Shown one piece after another: positions 1 to 6,480 of a stretch of DNA of 20,699 nt. This DNA comes from Zipacnadum sp036504235 (GTDB lineage Bacteria; Armatimonadota; Zipacnadia; Zipacnadales; Zipacnadaceae). Positions within the stretch are counted from its first letter, which is position 1. The number at the start of each line of letters is the position of its first letter. The notes beneath the pieces were generated by a model, which made no database searches, had not been told where the DNA came from, and saw only the letters and a list, made by a program, of their open reading frames with translations. Both the position numbers and the translations under genes were made by a program. The DNA lies in NCBI GenBank assembly GCA_036504235.1, contig DASXVN010000032.1:1-20699 (forward strand), in the 5' to 3' direction.

Positions 1-27
1 CCCCCCCCCCGCCCTTGGCGGGGGCGG

Positions 28-81
28 GGCCCACCCCGCCCTCGGCAGACCTCGGGCACCCCTCCCGGTGCGGGAGGGGCT
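28..81. repeat. 54-bp dispersed repeat, copy 1 of 3
   Basis: This stretch is identical, as read by eye, to 7961-8014 and 8241-8294. It ends in a palindrome with 9-base arms, CCCCTCCCG and CGGGAGGGG, around a GTG loop. It is non-coding and lies beyond the 3' end of the secreted-protein gene. A shorter relative with arms CCCCTCCC/GGGAGGGG is at 2502-2521. Confidence 0.85.
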
Positions 82-99
82 GGGGGAGCGTTCGCGGGG

Positions 100-163
100 G
101 CTAGCCGGCAGTTAGCGAGCGGGCGTGTGTGGCTCCGCTTCGCTTCGCCAAACGCGCCCCTAC
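100..163. repeat. right half of a composite GTAGGG/CCCTAC palindrome
   Basis: A central stem (GCTAGC...TTAGCGAGC) is followed by a hairpin with arms GGGCGTGT and ACGCGCCC and the terminal CCCCTAC. The same right-hand module is present in the complete element at 2567-2677. No matching left hairpin beginning GTAGGGG is seen, so this copy looks truncated. A degenerate second end (GCGCGCCCCTAGG) follows at about 178-191. Confidence 0.6.
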
Positions 164-202
164 GCGGAGGCGGCCAAGCGCGCCCCTAGGCGGAAGCGGC
201 GT

Positions 203-1588
203 TCAGCGGGCGACGCTCCAGACGATATCGCCGGTGCCGTCGTCGGCGGTTGCGGCGGGGAGACCGTCGTCGTCCTGGAGGTTGGGACCTACGCTGTACG
301 CCACGTAGCCGGCGCCCTGCTTGCGGTAGACGAAGGGCGCGCCGGTGAAGGGGTCGAGGGGCAGCTTCCAGCCCAGCGTCGCCTCCACGGCGGCGAGCGA
401 CGGGGGATAGCTGCCCTCGCGCGCGCGGTAGGCGGTCAGGGCGAGGGCGATCTGCGCGAGACCGGTGCGCGCCCAACGTCGCGTGAAGGAGCTGTGGACC
501 GTGGCCCCCGAAGACATCAGCACGGCGCTGAACAGGGCGTAGAGGGGCGGCGGGTCGAGCGTCTGCGCCACGCTGCGCAGCCGCGACTGGGCCTCGCCGT
601 AGGGCAGCGCGACTGCGTCTAGCTCGGCTCCGATCTGGCGCAGGAAGAACAGTTCGTCCAGGTCCAGCAGGCCGGGGCCGAGCGGGCCGGAGTAGATCTT
701 GGCCAGTTCAGGCAGATCCTCGCCGGTGGCCTGCGCGGCCAGCGCAGGGTCCTGGCGGACCTCCGCAAACTGCGCCCGCCCCACCAGCCGCTCCCAGCGC
801 AGGCCCTCGCGGAGGGCGGCCGGGTAGTCGAAGGTCCCCAGGTAATCGAACAGCGGACGCGCCTGCGGGAGGGGGCCGGCGGCGGTCGCCAGCACCGTGG
901 GGAGGTGCGCGAGGACCATGCCGTGGAGCGCCAAGCGGGTGAGTTGCGAGGTCATGAGCGGCTCGCCGGCCAGCGCCTCGGCGGCCGCCAGGGCGTCGCG
1001 GAGGGTGTCCAGGGCGGGGCCGGTCTGGCCCCGCGAGGCCTCGTAGACCATTTCCGCGGTCAGCAGCCGAGCCACCTGTCGCAGGCGCGGATAGTGGCGG
1101 GGGAGCATCGCGGCGCCCTGCGAAAAGTCCAGGGTAAAGCGGCAGCGCGGGCGCTGGGCCGCGAGGTGCAGGGTGTCCAGGGCGATCGTGTTGCGGTCCA
1201 GGATGGCCTGGACCTTCTCCACGTCGGGCGCGGCGGCGGTGGGCGGCTGGGTGTCGCTGCCCAGCCAGTCCGACAGCACCTGGTCATCCTCGAAGCTGAG
1301 TTGCACCTGCGCGAAAGCCTGCTCGTAGAGCGGCGCGGCGTTCTCCTCGGCGGGCACCGGCGGCGGGGCCGCCTCCATCATGGTCAGCGGTTCGCCGGCG
1401 GCTTTGAGCCGCGCCAACTCTGCCAGGAGCGCGGCGTGCGTCTCCTGCATCTGGTCGGCATTGAGCACCATTTTGGAGAGGGTCGCCGGGCTGGGGCCGT
1501 AGCGGGTGTCGGTCTCCTGGGCCGTGGCGAGGCGCGGCGGGAGGGCGAATAGGGTCAGCAGCAGCCAGAGGGCGCGCCGGGCGGTCAT
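203..1588 (-). CDS. secreted protein of unknown function with a pseudopilin-like C-terminal tail
   Basis: The product has 461 residues. It begins with a clear signal peptide (MTARR, a Leu-rich core, likely cut after ATA at residue 23). The middle is mostly helical and Ala/Leu-rich, with no motif I recognise. The C-terminal 90 residues read 'LTAYRAREGSYPPSL...LPLDPFTGAPFVYR...YSVGPNLQDDDG', resembling the tail of type II secretion pseudopilins and of many secreted proteins in Planctomycetota and Armatimonadota, but there is no N-terminal pilin helix. The ATG at 1588 is chosen because it overlaps the rsmI stop as ATGA, which suggests translational coupling, and because it starts exactly at the signal peptide. 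The frame stays open 65 codons further upstream, inside rsmI, but that extension is Arg/Pro-rich shadow sequence. Function unknown. Confidence 0.8.
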   Translation of the reverse strand: MTARRALWLLLTLFALPPRLATAQETDTRYGPSPATLSKMVLNADQMQETHAALLAELARLKAAGEPLTMMEAAPPPVPAEENAAPLYEQAFAQVQLSFEDDQVLSDWLGSDTQPPTAAAPDVEKVQAILDRNTIALDTLHLAAQRPRCRFTLDFSQGAAMLPRHYPRLRQVARLLTAEMVYEASRGQTGPALDTLRDALAAAEALAGEPLMTSQLTRLALHGMVLAHLPTVLATAAGPLPQARPLFDYLGTFDYPAALREGLRWERLVGRAQFAEVRQDPALAAQATGEDLPELAKIYSGPLGPGLLDLDELFFLRQIGAELDAVALPYGEAQSRLRSVAQTLDPPPLYALFSAVLMSSGATVHSSFTRRWARTGLAQIALALTAYRAREGSYPPSLAAVEATLGWKLPLDPFTGAPFVYRKQGAGYVAYSVGPNLQDDDGLPAATADDGTGDIVWSVAR

Positions 1589-2436
1589 GCTTCGCCCGCC
1601 TTGCGGTACGCTTCGTTGCGGCTGAGGGGAGTGAGCAACTGCAGGACCAGGCCGATGGTCTTGCGGGGCAGGCCCGCGGCGGTGAGGTAGCGTATGGCCT
1701 GGTTGAGGGCGTCCTCGCTGGGGCCGGCGGCCGCCGCGCCGCGGGGGGCGCCGGCCACGACCAGGGTGAACTCGCCCCGCCACTGGTCCTCCGCGAGCGC
1801 GGTCGCCGCCTCGGCGGCGGGCAGCGAGAGAACCTGCTCAAACTGCTTGGTCAGCTCCCGCGCGATGACCACCTCGCGCTCCGGGAGCAACTCCGCCAGT
1901 TCCTCCAGCGTGGCGCGCACGCGGTGCGGGGACTCGAAGAGGATCACGGGCAGGGGCTGCGCGGTCCAGCGCTGCAGGAACTCGCGCCGGTCCTGGGCCG
2001 TGCGGGGGGGGAATCCGGCGAAGATGAAACCGGGCGCGGTCAGCCCGGCGACGCTGAAAGCGGTGGCGACGGCGCTAGGGCCGGGCAGGGGGACAATCTG
2101 CTCGATCCCCGCCGCGCGCGCGGCGGCGACTAGCTCCGCGCCGGGATCAGAGACGCCGGGGCTGCCCGCGTCCGAGACATAGGCCACGGACTCGCCGGCC
2201 TCCAGGAGCGCGACGAGGGCCGCAATATCCCGGGGCAGGCTGTGGTCGTGGAGGCTGCGCAGGGGGCGGTGAATCTCGTAGTGGGCCAGCAGCTTGCGGG
2301 TGTGGCGCGTGTCCTCGGCGGCGATCACGCTGACCTCCCGCAGTATGCGGACGGCCCGAAAAGTGAAGTCCTCGAGGTTGCCCAGAGGGGTGGCGACCAG
2401 GTAGAGGGTGCCCGAGTTGGGAGTGGAGGTGGTCAT
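1585..2436 (-). CDS. rsmI: 16S rRNA (cytidine(1402)-2'-O)-methyltransferase RsmI
   Basis: RsmI methylates the 2'-hydroxyl of C1402 in the decoding centre of 16S rRNA, using S-adenosylmethionine. The 283-residue product has the usual length and motifs: 'LYLVATPLGNLEDFT' (11-25), 'AAEDTRHTRKLL' (39-50), 'SLHDHS' (61-66, where SYHEHN is usual), the SAM-binding 'VSDAGSPGVSDPG' (87-99), 'PLPGPSA' (116-122), 'FAGFPPR' (139-145) and 'FESPHR' (167-172). The ATG at 2436 is chosen because homology begins about ten residues later; the open upstream extension is Pro-rich and lies in repeat sequence. Its TGA overlaps the start of the secreted-protein gene by 4 bp. The 612 bp upstream are non-coding repeats, so the promoter is not obvious. 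Confidence 0.95.
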   Translation of the reverse strand: MTTSTPNSGTLYLVATPLGNLEDFTFRAVRILREVSVIAAEDTRHTRKLLAHYEIHRPLRSLHDHSLPRDIAALVALLEAGESVAYVSDAGSPGVSDPGAELVAAARAAGIEQIVPLPGPSAVATAFSVAGLTAPGFIFAGFPPRTAQDRREFLQRWTAQPLPVILFESPHRVRATLEELAELLPEREVVIARELTKQFEQVLSLPAAEAATALAEDQWRGEFTLVVAGAPRGAAAAGPSEDALNQAIRYLTAAGLPRKTIGLVLQLLTPLSRNEAYRKAGEA

Positions 2437-2566
2437 AGGTGGGTGGTCGGTGGTCGGTGGTCTAGGGTTGACGGCAACGGCCCTACCCCGCCCTGCGGGC
2501 ACCCCTCCCTAAAGGGAGGGGCTTACGGCAAAGGCAACGGCGGACGGCGGGAAAGGTCGGGTCCCC

Positions 2567-2677
2567 GTAGGGGCGCGTTTGGCGGAGCGTAGCGGAGCCA
2601 TTCGCGCCCGTTCGCTAGCTGTCAGGCAGCGAGCCGGGCGTGTGTTGCGGTGCAGACACCGCAAAACGCGCCCCTAC
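2567..2677. repeat. complete composite GTAGGG/CCCTAC palindrome
   Basis: The ends are a perfect 14-bp inverted repeat: GTAGGGGCGCGTTT (2567-2580) and AAACGCGCCCCTAC (2664-2677). Inside are three hairpins. Hairpin A pairs GGGCGCG and GGC with GCC and CGCGCCC (2571-2609). A small central stem uses TTCGCT and AGCGAG (2611-2633). Hairpin B pairs GGGCGTGT with ACGCGCCC and contains an inner GCGGTG-CAGA-CACCGC hairpin (2636-2673). Both outer hairpins carry the same GCGCG module. Confidence 0.75.
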
Positions 2678-2680
2678 AAC

Positions 2681-2900
2681 GGCTTCGGCCAACGGCAGGG
2701 CCGACCTCGCTGCGCTCGTGCGGCCCCTCCAACGGCAAACGGCGCACCGGCGAGACGCCGGTGCCACCGACGGCTACGGCAACGGCTACGGCAACGGCTT
2801 CGGCCGACGGCAGGGCCGACCTCGCTGCGCTCGTGCGGCCCCTCCAACGGCAAACGGCGCACCGGCGAGACGCCGGTGCCACCGACGGCTACGGCAACGG
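2681..2900. repeat. two-copy direct repeat, 115-bp period
   Basis: The units start at 2681 and 2796 (GGCTTCGGCC) and match almost base for base for about 105 bases. Each unit contains GGGCCGACCTCGCTGCGC, then CGGCAAACGG, then the palindrome GCACCGGCG-AGA-CGCCGGTGC (2744-2764 and 2859-2879), then CGGCTACGGC. The units differ in the number of CGGCTA/CGGCAA hexamers at the junction. The GGGCCGACC part recurs at about 8564-8597. Confidence 0.85.
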
Positions 2901-2902
2901 CC

Positions 2903-2928
2903 GGCGGGGGACGTAGCCCCCGCCCTAC
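2903..2928. repeat. single hairpin of the CCCTAC-ending type
   Basis: GGCGGGGG and CCCCCGCC flank ACGTAG, followed directly by CTAC. The same hairpin is found at 8696-8721, and a variant with TACGA in the loop forms the right end of the element at 8425-8544. I read it as a free hairpin B of the composite family. Confidence 0.7.
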
Positions 2929-2982
2929 AGTACGGCAACGCCAACGCCAACGGCAAACGGCAAACGGCAAACGGCAAACGGC

Positions 2983-3028
2983 GCACCGGCGAGACCCTTC
3001 GACAAGCTCAGGGCAGGCGGCCGGTGCC
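2983..3028. repeat. palindrome with a second palindrome in its loop
   Basis: The left arm GCACCGGCG-AGA is that of the 2744-2764 palindrome. The loop is expanded by CCCTTCGACAAGCTCAGGGC (2995-3014), itself a palindrome with arms CCCT/AGGG and TT-CG, and by AGGCGG before the right arm CCGGTGC resumes. Compare 8735-8800, which is expanded at the same point. Confidence 0.75.
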
Positions 3029-3048
3029 ACTGGGACTCTATGCGGCCT

Positions 3049-3873
3049 CTAGGCCTGCCAGTCGCGGGGGTAGCGGAAGTCGCGGTCTACCGAGCGGCGC
3101 GAGAGCTTGGCTACCGGGGGCGGGAGGCGGCGCTTGTATTGGGAGAGGCGGATGAGCTTGCGCACGCGGGCGATGAACTCCGGGTCGAAGCCGTCCTCGA
3201 TCATGTCCTCGGGGCGGCGGCGCTGGTCTACCAGCCAGTAGAGAGCGCGGTCTACATCGGCGTAGGAGAAGCCTAGCTCCGCCTCGTCGGTCTGGCCGGG
3301 CCAGAGGTCGGCGGAGGGCGACTTAGTCAGAATGGCTTCCGGTATGTTCAGGAAGCGGGACAGCTCGCGGACCTGGGTCTTGTAGAGGTCGCCCAGGGGG
3401 TTGACGGCGCTGGCCATGTCGCCCCAGAGGGTGGTGTAGCCGAGCAGGGCCTCGGTCTTGTTGCTGGTGCCGATGACCAGGGCGTCGCGCTCGGCGGACA
3501 GGTCGTAGAGGATCGCCATGCGCTCGCGGGCCATTTTGTTGGCGCGGCGCATCCGGTCGGCGTCCGGGAAGCGGTCGAAGTAGGCGTCCACCTGCGGCGA
3601 GATGTCTACCTTGACTAGCTCCAGGCCCAGGTCCTCGGCGACCAGGCGGGCGTCGCCCTCGCTCTCGGGGCTGGAGGTGCGGTAGGGCATGGTGATGGCG
3701 GTGACGTTCTCCGGGCCGAGCGCGCGGGCGGCCAGGTAGGTGGACAGCGTGGAGTCAATGCCGCCGCTGAGGCCCACGACGCCGCGCGTGAAGCCGAACT
3801 TGGCCAGCTCCTCGCGGATGAAGTTCTCCAGGATGCGGACGACTAGATCGCAGTCGAGGCAGAGCTCATTCAT
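3049..3873 (-). CDS. nadE: NAD+ synthetase (adenylating, NadE)
   Basis: NadE adenylates nicotinic acid adenine dinucleotide and amidates it to NAD+. The 274-residue product shows the PP-loop 'SGGIDST' (36-42), 'ALVIGTSNKTE', 'GYTTLWGD', 'NPLGDLYKTQV' and 'KSPSADLWPGQTDE', all family hallmarks. It has the length of the stand-alone synthetase and lacks the fused nitrilase domain. That domain is encoded by the gene immediately upstream, which overlaps it by 8 bp in a different frame, so the pair probably works as a glutamine-dependent enzyme in two chains. The ATG at 3873 is preferred over the 15-residue upstream extension, which lies inside the nitrilase gene. It ends next to a repeat block. 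Confidence 0.95.
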   Translation of the reverse strand: MNELCLDCDLVVRILENFIREELAKFGFTRGVVGLSGGIDSTLSTYLAARALGPENVTAITMPYRTSSPESEGDARLVAEDLGLELVKVDISPQVDAYFDRFPDADRMRRANKMARERMAILYDLSAERDALVIGTSNKTEALLGYTTLWGDMASAVNPLGDLYKTQVRELSRFLNIPEAILTKSPSADLWPGQTDEAELGFSYADVDRALYWLVDQRRRPEDMIEDGFDPEFIARVRKLIRLSQYKRRLPPPVAKLSRRSVDRDFRYPRDWQA

Positions 3874-4714
3874 CGGCGATCTTCTCCAGAGCCCGCAACG
3901 TGAGGTCGAGGCGCTCATCGGCCAGCAGGGGAGAGGCGACGCGCGACATGCGCAGGTGCTCGCGGTCGAGGTCTACGTCCAGGTGGGTCTCCTCGAGCAG
4001 CGGAGCGACGGCCAGTTCCCCAGTCAGCGGGGAAACCGCGCGGCTGCCGCCCCAGAAGGTGACGCCGTCCTCCACGCCCACCCGATTGCAGAAGAGGACG
4101 AAGCACTGGAAGAGGTTGGCGTAGGTACCCACCATCTGCTGGTAGGCGGTGGCGATGGCCGGGCCGCCCGGCTCGACGCCGCGCAGGGGGCTGGCGTTGA
4201 TGGAGATGAGGAAGTCCATCCCCCGGCGGCTGAGCACGAAGGGCGCGGAGGGGTGCCAGAGGTCCTCGCAGATGAGCAGGCCCATCGGGCCCCAGGGCGT
4301 GGGGAAGGTCTCCAGGGAGGCGCCCGCCGACAGATAGCGGCCCTCGTCAAACATGCCGTAGGTGGGCAGGTAGACCTTGCGGTGCAAATGCCGCAGCTCG
4401 CCGCCCGAGAAGAAGGCGGCGCTGCAGTACAGGTCGGAAGAGGGAGTCTCCTCCACGAAGCCGACTACGACGCTGATGTGGCGGCTGGCCTCGGCCAGGG
4501 CGCGCAGCGGGGCGCTGTCCAGGGAGAGGCTGACCTCCGGCGCGAGGTCGCGCAGGTAGTAGCCCGTGAGCGAAAGCTCCGGGAAAATGACCAGATCGCG
4601 TCCGGCCGCGGCGGCTTCCTGGATCAGCGCCAGGTGCCGTTCCAGATTGTGGGTGACCCCGCCCAGCCGGGGGTTGAACTGCACCAGCCGGGCGTGGCAG
4701 ATGGAATTGCCCAT
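3866..4714 (-). CDS. nitrilase-superfamily amidohydrolase, probable glutaminase partner of NadE
   Basis: This is a C-N hydrolase with the complete catalytic triad: Glu46 in 'FPELSLTGY', Lys113 in 'HRKVYLPTYGMFDEG' and Cys149 in 'LLICEDLWHP'. The 'HRKVYLPTYGxFDE' and 'ICEDLW' sequences match the glutaminase domain of glutamine-dependent NAD synthetases better than aliphatic or cyanide nitrilases. It has 282 residues, close to that domain's length. The final 8 bp overlap nadE. Family knowledge suggests it releases ammonia from glutamine for NadE; that the two chains associate is inference. ATG 4714 is chosen over GTG 4717 because the AGGAGG upstream is 6 bases from the ATG and only 3 from the GTG. 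It starts 27 bp after the foldase stop. Confidence 0.88.
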   Translation of the reverse strand: MGNSICHARLVQFNPRLGGVTHNLERHLALIQEAAAAGRDLVIFPELSLTGYYLRDLAPEVSLSLDSAPLRALAEASRHISVVVGFVEETPSSDLYCSAAFFSGGELRHLHRKVYLPTYGMFDEGRYLSAGASLETFPTPWGPMGLLICEDLWHPSAPFVLSRRGMDFLISINASPLRGVEPGGPAIATAYQQMVGTYANLFQCFVLFCNRVGVEDGVTFWGGSRAVSPLTGELAVAPLLEETHLDVDLDREHLRMSRVASPLLADERLDLTLRALEKIADE

Positions 4715-4741
4715 CACGCGCCTCCTCCGCGGCGGGAGCGG

Positions 4742-6394
4742 CTAGGGAATCTGCAAGTTGCCGCCCGCGCCGCCCAAGCCCTGCAGGTCCTGCAGGTTCA
4801 GGCCGCCCATAGCGCCCTTCTCCTTCTGCGTCTTCTGGAAGTCGGCGAGCCAGTCGGTTTCCTGCTTGATCAGGTCCGCGCGACCGAGGTCCTTGAACTT
4901 GGTCTTGAGCTGCGTGTGCATGCTCATGTTCGGGAAGCTTGGCGCGCCGGCGCGGTCGGAGGCCTGCATGTAGGCTTCCAGCGCCTTGGCCTTGTCCCCG
5001 GCCTTCTCCTGGGCCTCGCCCAGCATCATCCAGATGGAGGGGTCGGAGGCGGCGTGCTCCAGCTTGCTGGCCTGGTCCAGATACTGGATGGCCACGGGCC
5101 AGTTCTGCTTTTCCATCGCCAGGTTGGCGAGCATCCAGCGGACCGCGGCGTTCTGGGGATCGTCCTGCGCAGCCTGGGCCAGCAGCGTCTGGGTGCCTTC
5201 CAGGTCGCCCTGCTCCAGCGTCTGGTGAGCGCGGAGTTCGGCGTCGATAATCTGAATCTGTCCGCCGTCCTTGAGCTTGCTGACGTAGGCCTGCCAGGCC
5301 TGGGACTTGAGTTCGCCCTCGACCTGGGTGCGATAGGAGGCCTTGTTCTGCTCGAAATCCTTGGGCAGAGTGCTGCGGCTCGCAAGGACCTTGGCGATAT
5401 GGTAGCCGAACTGGGACTTGAAGACCGGCGAGACCTGGCCCGGCGTCATGGTGAAGATCTGCTGGTCAAACTCGGGGACCATCATGCCCCGCTTGACCCA
5501 GCCGAGGTCGCCACCCTTGACAGCGCTGCCCTGATCGTCGGAGTCCTGCTTGGCCAGCGCGGCAAAGTCGGCGCCGGAGGTGAGCTGCGTGGCGATCTGG
5601 TCAGCCTTGGCCTTGGCCTGCTGGTCGGCCTGCTCGGCAGTGAGCGGCGTGGCCGGGGCCGGGGCGGGCTGTCCGGGCTTCGCGGCCGCCGGCTTGGCGG
5701 AGGCGGCCTGCAGCTTCTTGGGGTTGATCAGGATGTGGCTGACCTGAAGCTCGGTATAGTAGTTCTTGAGCTGGTCGTCGGTGAGCTGTACGGTGCTCTC
5801 GATCTTGGCCTGGAGGCCCTTGACCATGAGGCTGTCGCGCAGCGGCGCGGGGTCCATGGCCAGCTCTTTGCGGGTCTGGGTCTCGAGCTGGGCCTGGCTC
5901 AGGTTGTGGCTCTGCAGGTAGTCGAAGAGCTTTTCGCGCTTGGGGAAGCGCTGGGCGATCTGCTCTTGCACCCGCGCGTCGATTTCCTTGTTGAGATCAG
6001 CGCTGGTGACCTTGATACCCTCGCGCTTGGCCGCCTGCAGCAGCAACATCTGCTCGGCGAGCTGCTGGAAGACGCCGTAGCTGGCCTGCCACTGCATGGC
6101 GAGGCTGGAGGCGCCGGGCATCATCTTGGTCTGCTGGTCGACCAGCATCTGCAGGTGCGCGCGGGTGACAGCCTCTCCGCCGACCTTGGCCACGATGCTA
6201 CTTAGTTTCGCTTGGCCGGGGGCGCTGGCGTTGTCGCGACCGCGGCCGCCAAAGCTGTAATAGGAGCCGACCACGAAGATGACGATCATCAGACCAAAGA
6301 CTATGGCCATGGCGCTGGGCAACGTGATCCGGCGCTTGCCGACCTTGACCTTACGCTGCTGGTGGAACATCTTCCGCATCCGCATGATGGACAT
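4742..6394 (-). CDS. membrane-anchored PpiC/SurA-type peptidyl-prolyl isomerase with C-terminal TPR region
   Basis: The 550-residue protein has a basic N-terminus (1-22), one transmembrane segment (about 29-47), a SurA-like helical chaperone region (about 66-205), a parvulin rotamase domain (about 216-340) and TPR-like helical pairs (about 370-520). The rotamase domain is recognised from 'LQVSHILI', 'GADFAALAKQDSDD', 'GGDLGWVKRGMMVPEFD' and 'SQFGYHIAKV'. A Pro/Ala/Lys-rich insert (about 229-256) splits its first strand and helix. It probably folds exported proteins outside the cytoplasmic membrane, as PrsA or PpiD do. ATG 6394 has GGGAGA upstream and directly precedes the basic/TM region; the open extension reads as Arg/Pro-rich shadow. 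It lies 86 bp after thiC and 27 bp before the nitrilase. Confidence 0.9.
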   Translation of the reverse strand: MSIMRMRKMFHQQRKVKVGKRRITLPSAMAIVFGLMIVIFVVGSYYSFGGRGRDNASAPGQAKLSSIVAKVGGEAVTRAHLQMLVDQQTKMMPGASSLAMQWQASYGVFQQLAEQMLLLQAAKREGIKVTSADLNKEIDARVQEQIAQRFPKREKLFDYLQSHNLSQAQLETQTRKELAMDPAPLRDSLMVKGLQAKIESTVQLTDDQLKNYYTELQVSHILINPKKLQAASAKPAAAKPGQPAPAPATPLTAEQADQQAKAKADQIATQLTSGADFAALAKQDSDDQGSAVKGGDLGWVKRGMMVPEFDQQIFTMTPGQVSPVFKSQFGYHIAKVLASRSTLPKDFEQNKASYRTQVEGELKSQAWQAYVSKLKDGGQIQIIDAELRAHQTLEQGDLEGTQTLLAQAAQDDPQNAAVRWMLANLAMEKQNWPVAIQYLDQASKLEHAASDPSIWMMLGEAQEKAGDKAKALEAYMQASDRAGAPSFPNMSMHTQLKTKFKDLGRADLIKQETDWLADFQKTQKEKGAMGGLNLQDLQGLGGAGGNLQIP

Positions 6395-6480
6395 AAATGG
6401 TGTCTCCCGTATCTGTAGACTGCGCCCGGAGGCGCGGTAGGGGACCCGGTGAGGGGCCCTGGTTGGGTGCAGCGGCAGGG

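Larger units (their letters stand above)
2437..3048. other. 612-bp non-coding block made of repeats
   Basis: I find no plausible gene here; open frames on both strands are Arg/Pro/Gly-rich and follow the repeats. The block holds, in order: a CCCCTCCC-TAAA-GGGAGGGG palindrome (2502-2521), a composite palindrome (2567-2677), a two-unit direct repeat of 115-bp period (2681-2900), a GGCGGGGG/CCCCCGCC hairpin ending in CCCTAC (2903-2928), a run of CGGCAA/CGGCAAA short repeats (about 2934-2981) and a nested palindrome (2983-3028). It separates the nadE stop from the rsmI start. Confidence 0.85.

Noticed and set aside
2681..2981. Repeats that might suggest a CRISPR array.
   Set aside because: There are only two units of 115 bp, with no regular unique spacers and no cas genes; the repeats are palindromes with hexamer linkers.
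2579..3155. Open frames of about 90-170 codons in the repeat block between rsmI and nadE on both strands.
   Set aside because: Their sequence is set by the palindromes and hexamers (runs of Arg, Pro, Thr, Ala), several overlap each other in different frames, and none has a credible ribosome site or domain.
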